This document shows positions 32,311-43,689 of a stretch of 64,000 nt of DNA, one piece after another (position 1 is the stretch's first letter; each line of letters starts with the position of its first letter). This DNA is from Trichostrongylus colubriformis. Its lineage: Eukaryota > Nematoda > Chromadorea > Rhabditida > Trichostrongylidae. Below the pieces are notes generated by a model. It had not been told where the DNA came from. It saw only the letters and a program-made list of their open reading frames with translations, and made no database searches. The stretch lies in contig OZ022258.1 of NCBI GenBank assembly GCA_963978905.1, positions 32,115,282 through 32,179,281 of the forward strand, written 5' to 3'. The translations under genes were made by a program, and so were the position numbers.

Positions 32311-34636
32311 GCCCAATCTGATGTCCGATTGACATGACCAACTTGAGGGAAAACTTGCAATCTTTTCATGCACTCGATTTCCCTCAAGTGACCTAACGAA
32401 CTTCTACTCTGACAGCCTTCACAACTGCGCACTTGTCTGTGCTGACACTCAGTGGCCAGCACACCACCGCAAAACAGCTGCGAGTGCACTTAGTAGGCGT
32501 TTATAAGAAAGATCACATCCTAAGATTTATACTGCAAAATCATTCCACCATTCCCATGAGTAGCTGCTTTTCTCCACTGACTTCCTTATCATAATCAATC
32601 ATTTGCCGACAGAAGGACAAACATACAGACATACCGACCAACAAACCGACAAGCAGAAGTCCACAGTGTTTATTTAAAGGAAGCATTAGGGGAAAGTCGG
32701 ACGAAAAGTAAAAGAAATAGTGCATATGAAAGTCGAGATGCCTAGTAACAGGATAGTAGAGAAAAAACGGATGGAAATGGCCCAAAACCCGAGAAATAGG
32801 ACCCCCTTTCCACTGTTGATTCTCGACGCGGACGACCTGTCCGTCAAAAGGGGAGTAGTTTGATCTAGTTTTCCATTGGCATATTGCCGAGTTAACACAG
32901 GGGAATGTTTGGAAATACGACAGCATCAATTTTTTGAGTGAGTTCCAAGCTAAAACTGCGGAAGCGCGCCGCAAAACCCCCGATCCTGCCTCATCTCCTT
33001 GGCCGCTCTCACGCCAATCAATCGGGAATTACGTCATCGGGAGGCGGGACCGCTGTGTCTAAGAGGCGGAACCGCTGCATGATTGCGGCGCTTTGCAGGG
33101 TTTCTACAGCTTGGAGGGGCGCTTTTTCACCGGGATTTCGCCACAGATAGCCTTCTTAGGCCCAGGACTACCATGTAAGTGACTTCTTGTGGGGATTTCT
33201 CCATTACCGCATTACCCCTAATGATGTCTTTAATAGAAGGATTATAATCGTACTTACTCACCCACTGTTCAATCGGTCGAGTTCAAACAACATTGTTCTC
33301 CGACAACCTGACATATCTGTACGCCACCACAGTGGGCTGACACCTATTGCGATCTCAGCACACCACAGAATGAAAGCGAAAGTTGTAAATGGCAGAATGA
33401 TTGCTTTGCTCTATCGAATCCGGACGGAAAGACTGATAGACACACAGACATGCCCATATACCGACCGACATACTGACAAACAGACACACAAGGTTATTGG
33501 TTTATACAGTAGAAGGATAAGGATAGAGGGATGACAGCCTGTCGTACAGCATTGTTAACAAACATGCAAAGGCATGATAAACATTGCCAGGGGAATGTGA
33601 ATGAAAGTCTAAGCCTGGGAAGGCGTTTGGTAGGTGGAACATTTGCACTAAGAAAACCATTTTTGCACATGTAACTTGCTTCACACACGTCGAAGCTCCT
33701 CCCTCCCTTGGCTAAGGCTAGAATTTATATCTTTCTAATTCTTCATGAAAAAGTATCTGCCATCATCTGCTATAGGATGGAAACGAAGACGTGGTAACGT
33801 CCTTTGCACGTTTTCACGTGTCGGCGAGCTCGCTATATTAGAAGCGAAGGTGCTCTCGAAACGAGGTGGGGGGGGGGGGGCATATCACAAAATGTTTCAC
33901 TGAGTACCTCTGAAGGATTTTCGTGAGTCATCCTGTTCATTCAAACGTATATTTTGCCTATGCCTCAAAGATGGAAGGAATAAGCTTCTTTCCAATTGTG
34001 GGCTGAGGTGAAAATGGGGTCCAGTTGTGGAATGCCCCCCCCCTCCCCCCTCATTGCGATAGCACCGAAGTAAATTCGCGTCCCCCCCCCACGCGACCCA
34101 CATCGACCCAGGGAAGAGAACAGTGGAGCATCAGTTTCCATTGACGTTTTTGGCTGTTGTGAATGTCAAATCTTGGCTTCTCACCAGGTTGTCAATCCAT
34201 GAGGTATCTGCTCACCTGTATGCTAATGTAAGCTGGATAAGCGAGGGTGATGAACACTGATACAAAAAACGCCTGCTCGCCATCGACCAAGTACAGACAC
34301 GTGAGTCCTATTAACGCATAGGCGATCTGGAGACAACGATTGGTGGTTGCTGAAAACGAAGTCTCTTCCAGCAGTGACTGCTCACGTGCTCTCTCTTCAC
34401 TTGAGCATCATCGAGTTTTTTGAGTTGATCATCCGTAGCTTTGCCATGCGGCTTGTAGCACCAAGCGACCATATCGTCCTGAATGAGGGGCTATAATGAG
34501 GCGAACACCTCGCCGTTGAATTCTTGGAAGAACTTACGTGTGCCTTTTTTATGCCATCCATGGGCTCAGGAGCTCCACCTCCTCTGTCTAACAAAGAGCC
34601 ATCCATAGCCTCTGACAAAGCTGTCTTCACGCTCAT
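31011..34636 (-). CDS. REEP5/YOP1-type (TB2/DP1/HVA22) protein, 5 exons
   Basis: ER-membrane protein whose family shapes tubular ER with hairpin membrane segments. Exons on the minus strand: 34538-34636, 34386-34478, 34216-34326, 31204-31326 and 31011-31136. They total 552 nt (183 aa), all introns phase 0, the usual length for REEP5/YOP1. The N-terminus is polar (MSVKTALSEAMDGSLLDRGG). QVKREHIAYALIGLTCLYLV, about residues 60-78, leads into the first hydrophobic segment, followed by LAYPAYISIQ, the family's YPAY motif. Exon 4 has LLHYWIPFGFFALIDATS and exon 5 FLLYLFLPQTKGSLLIFHKV, the second hairpin and its LPQTxGS motif. Intron 3 is 2.9 kb and holds dispersed repeat A. An acceptor-like GGATACAG sits 9 bases upstream of the ATG. 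The C-terminus is short with no extended tail. A truncated duplicate of exons 4-5 lies at 6350-6665. Confidence 0.92.
32670..33185 (-). repeat. Dispersed repeat family A, copy 2
   Basis: Lies inside REEP intron 3. Shares AAGCATTAGGGGAAAGTCGG, GTCGAGATGCCTAGTAACAG, GACGCGGACGACCTGTCCGT, GGAATGTTTGGAAATACG and CACAGATAGCCTTCTTAGG with the copies at 52712 and 55228. The minus-strand open frames (32540-32974, 32686-32898) are repeat-derived. Confidence 0.8.
33380..34140. repeat. Simple and low-complexity sequence in REEP intron 3
   Basis: Contains ACAGACA-rich sequence at 33435-33495, similar to the composite-repeat terminal module, and a poly-G run near 33866-33880. C-rich runs lie at 34033-34095 around CTCATTGCGATAGCACC, the sequence also found at the left flank of the LTR element. 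No coding content. Confidence 0.6.
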
Positions 34637-35066
34637 ACAAATCGGTCTGTATCCTACTTCAGTGAATGTATTTATACCAAGGCAGATGATAGTCTATTGC
34701 CACTTCCACTCTCCTACACAGAATACTCACTTTGTGCGCCTCTTTGTCTGGATGTCGGTGTGTCTGCAGTAGCACTGAAATACACTAGTGCTTTTATAAT
34801 TGACTTTATAAAAGAAAAGAAATAGAGGAGTAGAGATTAAAGAGAAGAAGAAAACTGTAAAAACGGAGTAGAAGGGTGAATGGAAAAAGGGGTAGAAAAA
34901 GAGGGGGAATGAAAGAGGAAAGACGTGAACACTGACCCAGTTCTCCATCAGACGAGTCAACGGCAACATCAATCCCAAGAATCTCTGGTGATTAGGATTG
35001 ATATTAACTTGAGTGTGTAATAGGTAAGGTGACATGAAAATATATCTTATTCAATGAACAAATCTA
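34637..35066. other. No gene; upstream of REEP
   Basis: Probable promoter side of the REEP gene. A GTGTCTGCAGTAGC block near 34755-34775 precedes a purine-rich stretch (34800-34925). No TATA box could be called with confidence. Confidence 0.4.
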
Positions 35067-36090
35067 ACAAGGGTAGGACCCCAGGTCGAAGTGGCCATTC
35101 GGAATGGGATTTATATGGTCCGACGCATTTTCGGACGCTGATCCCGAATTTGTATTCGAAATTTGCAGGACGATTCTCTGAACAAAGTTATGAGGGTTTT
35201 TCTGTAGCGAGGCACTATTTCATCAGCACGGCCGCTTGCTAAGCAAGCAACGGCCTGAGTGGCCCACTGGTAGTGTTCCGGATCTGCAGGACAGGGGTCG
35301 TGGATTTGCTCGCCGCCGGTGGGATTCTTTTGCATTTTGTGTTTAATTGACAGTTAGTGCTTTTCTCTCCTGGACGTTTCCTTGTACTGGAACCTATCGC
35401 ACCCATCGCCCTGCCACTTTATTTATAACTACTAACACTACTCACAAGGAAGGATACCAAGTCGAAGTGATTCCCGTACCACACGAATTAGGCGTTGTTG
35501 CGTAAAAAGTTTATGATATTCGGGCACAGGAGGTCGCATTACCCCTCTGTGCAAATTTTCAGCCAAATCCAGCTTTTGGTCCAACTTCGGAAAAATGGGG
35601 TGGCCAGGGGGTGAAGTGGTAGTTTTTGAATTTTCTTTTACAGAAAACCTTGCGACCTGACGGGATAGCCTACACATACCTTTCACACTTGCCCATCGCA
35701 CTAAATGTACGAAAGGAGCGTCAAATAGGAGCATTTCCTAGGCAAGGGTCAACGACTTCTCCTTTCTTCAATGTGCTGCCGCCCTATAGCCCGTGAATTT
35801 TTCCGAAATTTGGTAAATTCTCGAATTGGCTAAAAACTTGTCCCTTGGGGTAATTTGACTCACTGAACACAAAAATCACACTGGTTTTGCGTAAGACGTC
35901 TGGCTCGCGTGCTATGGGCTTCCAAACTTACAATATGATAGTACTGTTTTTTCAAACAAACCTCCATAACTCCGTCCAAAGAGTCGTTCTGCAAATTTCG
36001 AATACAGATTCGAGATCAGCGTCCCACAATACGTCGGAGCGTGTGTATCCCATTCCGAATAGCCACTTCGACCTGTGGTCCTCTCCTTGT
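35067..36090. mobile_element. Foldback element, disrupted copy
   Basis: The left arm at 35067-35208 (ACAAGGGTAGGACC...GGTCGAAGTGGCCATTCGGA) and the right arm at about 35800-36090 are inverted and match the arms of the intact foldback at 42681-43306. The right arm contains AATTCTCGAATTGGCTAAAA, GTCTGGCTCGCGTGCTA and CCTCCATAACTCCG. The centre is replaced by about 590 bp of unrelated sequence, including a tRNA-like segment and a second partial end (CACAAGGAAGGATACCAAG at 35440). Non-coding. Confidence 0.75.
35255..35330 (+). repeat. tRNA-like (SINE head) segment
   Basis: GAGTGGCCCACTGGTAGTG resembles a polymerase III A box and GGGGTCGTGGATTTGC a degenerate B box, about 30 bp apart, followed by CCGCCGGTGGG. 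No cloverleaf with a paired acceptor stem can be drawn, so it is more likely a tRNA-derived SINE head than a gene. Confidence 0.4.
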
Positions 36091-37537
36091 AAGTACACAA
36101 GGTAAAGAAGATAAGTGCATATAATCCTGAAGATGTAAAATACAAACTGTGTTCGTAAATTTGGTGATACGTAGTCACTTGTTAATGGAGCCTAGTTTGA
36201 AGTATGAATTAAATCAAAATTACCTTCCGCACCAAGGCTGTTAATACGTAAGGGATCAAACAATAACGTCAGTCCATAGAAAAGAGGACATAACTTATTT
36301 GAACATTAATGAAACTATTCTGAAATTTCTATTATAGGAATTTTAGTGATGGTTATATCGCCTGCTTCATTGCAGATAAATTCATTTTTGTATAAACATT
36401 CAACAATGCTAGCAATCATAAGAAATCCTAAGGGTTTCAGTGCATGTAACTGCACACTTATTCAGAGATGTATTAGTGTCACTCTGTTGGATCTTGACAA
36501 CTTCAGAATAGAAATCATCCGTTTCATTGTACAACAGTAACAGTTTTAGTATTCACAATATTATTATTATTGATCAATCTGAATAGCTGCAACTACCTAT
36601 GTCACTGTGCGTTTTTTGAGTTCAAGTTCACTTTTCTATACAAGTTTCAATTTTTTTCGATTTCTTTCGATTTGATTATCTATAAGTCATCCATGTACCT
36701 ATAGGGTGTAAATGAATTAGTAGCTCATACTTCTTCTTTATAGAAGTTGTATTTCATAACGTATAGTGTAAGGTCTGCCAGAAGTGGAATGAAATTACCT
36801 TCCTGTGGCACACCTATGGTTTGTCTGTAGATGTTGCACCAAATAAACAATAACTGTTGTTCAACAAATAGTAGCAAATAGTCTATTGAATAAAGTGTTT
36901 TTTGGATATTATAGTTCCTATATCCTTTACTTTATTACATTCGCAATTAGTAAATTTCTTAAAATTTCCAATGTTATCAATAATTAGACTGCGTTTCATA
37001 TTAATTAGTGGACATTTCGGCGAAATCTGCAGAAAATAACTTGGAGCTGTTACCAATGATACCATTTAGCTTATAACTAATGTTAATTTTTGATTTTTAA
37101 TGACTGCTGTTTATCGCCGCAGCTCGCGATGCGAATGTTAATGTTATTGATAGGCCAGTATAGTTAAGTTGTTATTCCTATTTTGTACAACATCAGTAAA
37201 ATTCAAAGAAATTTTTTCTTCATATATGTTATTCTTGAGCTAATGGTTTGGTGTCACCATTGTGAAGATTCTCGGTTAAATGATCATCTCAGATGACGTC
37301 ACTGCATTGGAATTGGAGAAAGCGCGTGAAGGCGTATTTAAATATATTCCTGAGATAAATGTGAATTGGGGTAGAGGAGAAGCGCTTTCACTTCCATGAC
37401 GCGAAGTTAGCGTTCTGCGTATCAGTGCATCACACACGCACCTAACCACACGGAATTCTTTTTCCTGATAGGGTAATACCAAGTGTTTAGAGTGATGTAT
37501 AACATCATGTTTCTTGAAATACACAGTTTATTACATA
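36091..37537. other. AT-rich, no supported gene
   Basis: About 1.45 kb, mostly AT-rich, with stop codons in all frames. A GCTGTTTATCGCCGCAGC motif near 37108-37125 recurs near 7352 and 41148. Confidence 0.5.
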
Positions 37538-37799
37538 ACCAGTTGGCTGGCGCACTACTGCGCGCGATTCATGGCGATGTTGTGCAAAATGGTTTGCTCG
37601 GCCCGACAGTTATGTATGGAATTTAGCGGAAATTTCCTTTCCTCTGCTTTCAGCTGAGCTATTGAATTGGAAAGAAGCAGGGAAGATGGCGGATAAAAAA
37701 AGCATTTCGGTAGTAATAACCTTCAGTCGCTTAGCATCGAACTCATTTTGCACGTCATCGACATGAATCGCCCGCAGTAGTGTGCGCCAGCCAACTGGT
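37538..37799. mobile_element. MITE type A
   Basis: 262 bp with terminal inverted repeats (ACCAGTTGGCTGGCGCACTA and complement) and the GAAATTTCCTTTCC interior seen at 16436-16684 and 38181-38444. Confidence 0.85.
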
Positions 37800-38180
37800 T
37801 TAGGTCATCATTGGGAGTTTGGATAATTTAGGATCGGCAGTTTTGTATTCGATCGCATCGATTGATAACGATTTGTTCACTTGCCGAACATTTACCTCCT
37901 ACACGTTGATGGTAGACCATATCCCGATTATCGATGCTTATCGTTTTCGTAAACATGTTTCACTTCGTGGAATTTTACGTAGTCTAGCGGTCGATACCCA
38001 GAGTTGCTGCCAGTACCGCATTAGAAAATGATTCTGAGTGAACTGCTTGCTTTGCTATCACAAATATAGGTTGTATCATGATTATCAATGGAGATGGCAG
38101 ATCAAAAGAAATGTACCATTTTTCAACGCTACATAATTCAACGGTCGATACATTGGCCAGTGATATCAGATTATAAACAA
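37800..38180. repeat. Composite repeat, truncated module
   Basis: Starts TTAGGTCATCATTGGGAG and follows the module up to the GATATCAGA..AAACAA point, where a second MITE (38181) begins and the module restarts. This makes a tandem, unequal repeat of MITE plus module. Confidence 0.75.
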
Positions 38181-38444
38181 ACCAGTTGGCGGGCGCACAC
38201 TACAGTGCGCGATTCATGGCGATGTTGTGCAAAATGGGTTTGATCAGCACGACCACAGTTGTGGAGTTGCATGGAAATTTCCTTTCCTCTGCTTTCAGAT
38301 GAGCTATTTATTTGGATAAAAGCAGAGAAGATGGCGTGATAAAAAGGCATTTCGGTATTGATATACTTCAGTCGCTTTGCATCGAAACCATTTTGCACGT
38401 CATCTACATGAATCGCGCGCAGTAGTGTGCGCCAGCCAACTGGT
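38181..38444. mobile_element. MITE type A
   Basis: 264 bp with the same ends and interior as the copies at 16436 and 37538. It has no coding capacity; the minus-strand frame 38171-38398 is the MITE read through. Confidence 0.85.
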
Positions 38445-39059
38445 TTAAGTCATCATTGGGAGTCTAAATAGTTTAGACACCGATAGTTTTGTATTCAATT
38501 GCATCGATTGGTAACAATTTGTTTACCTGCTGAGCATCTAACTCCTACACGCTGAGGTAGATCCATATTCCGCTTATCGATGTACATCGTTTTCGTAAAC
38601 ATGGTTCACTTCCTGGAGTTTTACATAGTGTAGCGATCGATACCCAGTGTTGCTGCCAGTAACGCAATGATTCCGAGTGAAACGCTTGCTTAGCTATCAC
38701 AAATATAGATGTATCATGATTATCAATGTAGATCGCAGTATCAAAAGAAATGCACCATTTTTTGGAACGCTAGGCAATTAAGCGGTCGATACATTGGTCG
38801 GTGATGTCAGAACATAAACAAATATGTTCACCTAATGACACTGAGCATCAGACGCTAAAGCATCATACGCTTTTGCTAAAGCGGTCGTTTAGCAGTATCA
38901 AGCGATGTAAAGGATTTCATCCCATCCATTTCCTAACGGTTCTTATCAGCCACCGTAAGCCGCTATCACTGAGGTCCCTGCACCCAACAGTGCCTTTGAG
39001 GTCCCCGTACTCTACAATACCTGTGCATGTGAACATTGCACTGCTAACAGTAAAAGCGA
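38445..39059. repeat. Composite repeat, semi-unique module (copy 3)
   Basis: Full-length module beginning TTAAGTCATCATTGGGAG and ending at TCCTAACGGTTCTTATCAGCC and AACATTGCACTGC, collinear with 16685-17299. Confidence 0.8.
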
Positions 39060-39858
39060 ACCGGCCCTGTGACATTTTCCTTCTCACGCTCTTGATCGAA
39101 ACTTACCAACTATTATGAGTTTGGACCACCCACTACTATAACCCCCCCCCCCCACCCTGCTGAACCGCTATGAACGTCAGCGCTCTTGGATCAACGCGAA
39201 AGGCGAAACGGATTTGAGGTCAATTGCCTTCTCATGCTCCTTATCTAATCTTATCAACCATTTCCAATTTGAATCACCCACCATCAATGTCTCCGTCCCG
39301 CTCCGCAAAACACCTGTGAGTATGAAAGCTCCGCGACCAATGCGGAAAGCGAAACGGATTCAAGGACTCTAGCCTTTTTACGCTCCTTATCGAATCTTAT
39401 CAACCGTTATCGAGCTGAATCACCCACCATCAATGTACCCGTCCCACTACGCAAAACACCTGTGAGTATGAACGCTCCAGGATCAATGCGAAAAGCGAAA
39501 CCGATTTGACGACTCTAGCCTTCTTAAGCTCCTTATCAAATCTTTCAACCATTATCAAGCCGGTTCACCCACCATCAATATCCCCGTCCCGCCTGACACA
39601 ACACCTGTGAGTGTCAGCGCTCTTGGATCAACGCGAAATGCGAAACGGATTTGGTGACATTTGCATTCCGAGGCTTCTTATCAGCCCTTATAAGCTGCTA
39701 TCACTTTCGGTCCACCACCATTAGCGTCCTTTTGCCACCCCCTACAACACTTGTAAAATTCATGGTCCCAGCTTTACTGCGACGCGAGATATGAATTTCG
39801 TGACAGACGGACAAACACACACACACAAACATACTAAACGAATTATATATCGTAGGAC
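39060..39858. repeat. Tandem array 3 with terminal module
   Basis: About five ~146-bp units (CTCCTTATC near 39237, 39384 and 39530), then the terminal module from about 39770 with a short CA tract and GCGAATTATATATCGTAGGA. Confidence 0.85.
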
Positions 39859-41008
39859 ATATTCACCCAATGGCACTGAGCATCAGACTCCTTTGCTAAC
39901 GGTCGTATAATAGTAACAAATGATGTAAAGGATTTCATTCCACACAATTCTTAACGGTTCTTATCAGCCACTGTAAGCCCTTATCAATTTCATTGAGGCT
40001 CCTGTACCCAACACTACCAATGAGAACCCCGTACCCTACAACACCTGCGAATGTGAATATTCCATTAGCCGTAAAAGCGATCCGGCCTTGCTGAAATTTC
40101 CCTTCTCGCGCCCCTAATCGAATGTTGTCAACCATTGTCAGTCTGGATCACCCACTGTCAATGTCCAACCCTTCAAACACCCTTGGGTGTCAGCGCTCTT
40201 GGATCAACGCGAAAGGCGAAACGAATCGGACGACACTTGCCTTGTCATGCTCCTTATCAAATCTTATCAACCATTATCAATTTGGATCGCCCACCTTTAA
40301 TGGTCCTGGCCCACCTTATGAGTGTCAACGCCCTTATATCAACGCGAAGAGCGAAACGAATGTGACGACATTTGCCATCTCATGCTCCTCATCAAATCTT
40401 ATCAACCATTATCAATTAGTATCACCCACCATCAAGATCCCTGACCCACTCTGCTAAACACCTATGAGTGTTAGCGCTCTAGGATCAATGCGAAAAGCGA
40501 AACGTATTCGACGAATCTAGCTTTTTTACGTTTCTTATCGAATCGTATCAACCGTTATCAGTGCGGATTACCCACCATCAATCCCTGTCTCAAGACTCAG
40601 TACACCTATGAATATCGGCACTCTAGGATCGATCCGAACGGCGAAAGGGTTTTGACGACATTTGTCTTCTTATGCTCCTCATCAAATCTTATCAACCATT
40701 TTCAATTTGAATCACCCACCATCAAAATCCCTGGTCCACTTGCTAAACACCTATGAGTGTCAGCGCTCTAGGATCAATGCGAAAGGCGAAACAACTTTGG
40801 TGACATTCGCATTTCAAGGCTCCTTATCAGCGCGTATCAGCTGCTATCACTTTCGGTCTACCACCGCCTAGGTCCCCTTACCACCCCCTACATCATTTGT
40901 GCAAAGCAGCGTCTCAGCTTTGTTGCGACGCGAGATATGAATTTCGTGACAGACAGACGGACGGACACACACACGCACAGACATACTAAGCGAATTATAT
41001 AGATTAGG
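39859..41008. repeat. Composite repeat copy 4: partial module, array, terminal module
   Basis: Starts in mid-module (ACATATTCACCCAATGGCAC), then about five 146-bp units from 40080, then the terminal module (40910-41008) ending GCGAATTATATAGATTAGG. The open frames at 40122-40457 and 40662-40871 run through repeat units and are not genes. Confidence 0.85.
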
Positions 41009-41191
41009 ATGTTTCTTAGAATACAAAGCTGTTACCTAAGCAAGTGAATGTGAATTTCAGCCTAGGTCTATTACAAAAACCAGTTCTCACGCAGGAAACC
41101 TCTTTTTGAACAGTAATGAAATTTTGATATTTTTTATTTTTGATAGCTGCTGATTATCGCCGCAGCCCGCGGCGATTATCCTACTTTATAT

Positions 41192-42650
41192 AATCGGCAA
41201 ATTGTGTCTGTTGGTGTGTGTATGTGTGTTTGTGTGTGTGTGTCTGTTTGACAGGAAATTCATATCTCGCGTCGCAGCAAAGATAGGATTCTGAATTTTA
41301 GATATGATATAGGGAGTGGTGAGGGGACCCCAGCGGTGGTGGACCGAAAGTGTTAGCAGCTGATAAAGGCTGATAAGGAGCTTCGAAAGGCTAATGTCGC
41401 CAAATCCATTTCGCTTGTCGGGTCGATCCTAGAGCGCCCTTACTCATAGGTTTTTTGAGGGGTGGGACGGGCACATCAAATGTGGGTGATTCGAATTGAT
41501 AGCGCTTGATAAGATTCGATAAGGAGCGGCAAAAGGCGGATGTCGCCAAATTCCTTTCCCCTTTCGGGTTGATCCTAGACTGCCGACACTTATAGGCGTT
41601 TTGAGGGGTGGGTCGGGCACATCAACGGTGGGTGATCCAAATTGATAACACTTGATAAGATTCGATAAGGAACCTCGAAATGCGAATGTCGCCAAATTCG
41701 TTCTCCCGTTCAGGATGATCCAAGAGCGCCGACCCTCAGCCGACACTCATAGGCATTTTGAGGGGTGGGACTGGCACATCAATGGCGGGTGATCCAATCT
41801 GATAACGCTTGATAAGATTCTATAAGGAGCGTCAAAGGACAAAGGTGGACAGACCCGTTTCCCCATTCGGGCTGATCCTAGAGCGCCGACACTCATAGGC
41901 GTTTTGAGAGGTGGGACGGGCACATCAACGGCGGGTGATCCAAACCGATAAGACTTGATAAGATTCGATAAGGAGCGTCAAAAAGCTAATGTCGCCAAAT
42001 CCGTTTCGCTCTTCTGGCTAACAATGGAATGTTCACACTCACAGGTATTACAGGGTACGAGAAGCTTAATGGTGACTTTTCGAAACTGATAACGGCTTAC
42101 AGGGGCTGATAAGAGCCATAAGGAAATAGGAAAGGGATAAAATTCGATGTACCGCTTACTACTACTATACGACTGCTATAGTAAATGCGTCTGATGCTCA
42201 GAACCATCGGGTGAACATAGTTTGTTTATGTTCTGATATTTGCTGTCGATGTATCGACCGTCTATTGCCTAGCGTTCCAAATAATGGTGCTATCTTTTGA
42301 TACTGCGATCTACATGGATGACCAAGACACGATATAGATTGTTGATAGCAAAGCAAGCGATTCATCCTCTCATGCGGTGCCAGCAACCATACTGTGTATC
42401 GACCGCTAGACATGTAAAATTCGAATTAGTGGTGCATGTTTACAAAAACGATAAGCATCGATAACTGGCATATGGATCTTCCACCAATATGTAGGAAATA
42501 AATGCTCAGCAAATCGACGAATTGCTACCAATTGATGCAGTAGAGTCCAAAACTGTCGATCCCTGAACTATCCAAGCTCCCAATGGTGGCCACTTCAGCC
42601 GAAGGGTTAAAGATTAGTGGATAAACATACGTCCTTCCTGATCCATTTAC
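41192..42650. repeat. Composite repeat copy 5, inverted
   Basis: Reverse-oriented copy: terminal module at 41192-41310 (TCCTACTTTATATAATCGGC with a TG-rich tract), tandem units at about 41310-42130 (AAGATTCGATAAGGAGC near 41513, 41660, 41815 and 41960, about 147 bp apart), then the module up to 42650. It meets a MITE at 42655, so the module-next-to-MITE order is kept. Units here are more homogeneous and carry different variants (GGGTGGGACGGGCACATCAA) than arrays 1-4. Confidence 0.85.
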
Positions 42651-42654
42651 TTAA

Positions 42655-43524
42655 ACCAGTTGGGCTGGCGCACACTACTGACAAGGGAAGGATTCTAGGT
42701 CGAAGTGGCCATTCGGAATGGGATACATATTGTCTGACGTATTTTCGGACGCTAATCTCGAATCTGCATTTCAAATTTGCTGTCCGATTCTCTGAGCGGA
42801 GTTATGGAGGTTTTTTTGAAAAAACAGTGCTATTATATGGTAGGTTTGGAAGCCCGTAGCACGCGAGCCAGACGTTCTCGCGTAAAACTAGTGCGATTTT
42901 CGTGTTCAGGGGACCAAACTGTCTTATGGAACATGTTTTAGCCAATTCGAGAATTTGACCGAATTTCGGAAAAATTCTTGGCTTACCGAGAATTTGACCA
43001 AATTTCGGAAAAACTCTTGGCCTACCCAATAAGCCTCGAATTGGCTAAAAACATGTTCCGTAGGGCAGTTTGGTCCCCTAAACACGAAAATCGCACTAGT
43101 TCTGCGCGAGAACGTCTGGCTCGTGTGCTACGGGCTTCCAAAACTACCATATAATAGCATTGTTTTTTCAAAAAAACCTCCATAACTCCGCTCAGAGAAT
43201 CGGACAGCAAATTTGAAATGCAGGTTCGAGATCAGCGTCCGAAAATACGTCAGACAATATGTATCCCATTCCGAAGGGCCACTTCGACCTAGAATCCTTC
43301 CCTTGTGAGCACATCAAACAGGCGAGCACGCAAAATGGGCTTCATCGATATCGGTTGTTGGGTATAATCATTCAAACGGTTTGCTAAGAGGGACCTCCGC
43401 AGAAAAAGGGAAAGGGAAACATCCCGTGGATTTCATCTTTCCCCATATCAATCGATATCGATCATGCTCATTTTACGTGCTTCCCCGTTTGATGCGCGCA
43501 GTAGTGTGCGCCAGCCCAACTGGT
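42655..43524. mobile_element. MITE type B split by a nested foldback
   Basis: The left end ACCAGTTGGGCTGGCGCACA is separated from the rest (43307-43524, containing GGCTTCATCGATATCGGTTG and ending CCAGCCCAACTGGT) by the foldback at 42681-43306. Removing the foldback leaves a MITE collinear with 14376-14617, so the foldback inserted later. Confidence 0.85.
42681..43306. mobile_element. Foldback element with ~276-bp arms
   Basis: 626 bp. Arms at about 42681-42956 and 43031-43306 are inverted copies of each other, starting ACAAGGGAAGGATTCTAGGT and ending with its complement. The short centre holds two direct copies of GAGAATTTGACC(G/A)AATTTCGG. No open frame survives on both arms. It relies on an outside transposase, not identifiable here. 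No clear target-site duplication could be seen. Confidence 0.88.
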
Positions 43525-43564
43525 GGTAAATATACCATTTAGAAGCTGAGCTAAGAGGAAAGGG

Positions 43565-43650
43565 GTGCTAGCAGTGTAATTGATTAAGCATGAAATGCGG
43601 GTTCGAGTCCCGTCCGACACCGAAGCTTTGCCCATAACTCAGCATCCTTG
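43565..43650 (+). repeat. tRNA-derived remnant
   Basis: Contains GGTGCTAGCAGTGTAATTGA, then a good B-box/T-arm GCGGGTTCGAGTCCCG, then GAAGCTTTGCCCATAACTCA, the tail also found at 7397-7545. At about 62 nt between possible ends it lacks an anticodon arm and acceptor pairing, so it is not a working tRNA. Confidence 0.5.
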
Positions 43651-43689
43651 CAGTAATTAAATTGTTTTACTCACTCCGGGAGTTTTCTT

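Noticed and set aside
43565..43650. tRNA gene suggested by a perfect B box
   Set aside because: No anticodon arm and no paired acceptor stem; too short. The same tail occurs in a repeat at 7397-7545.
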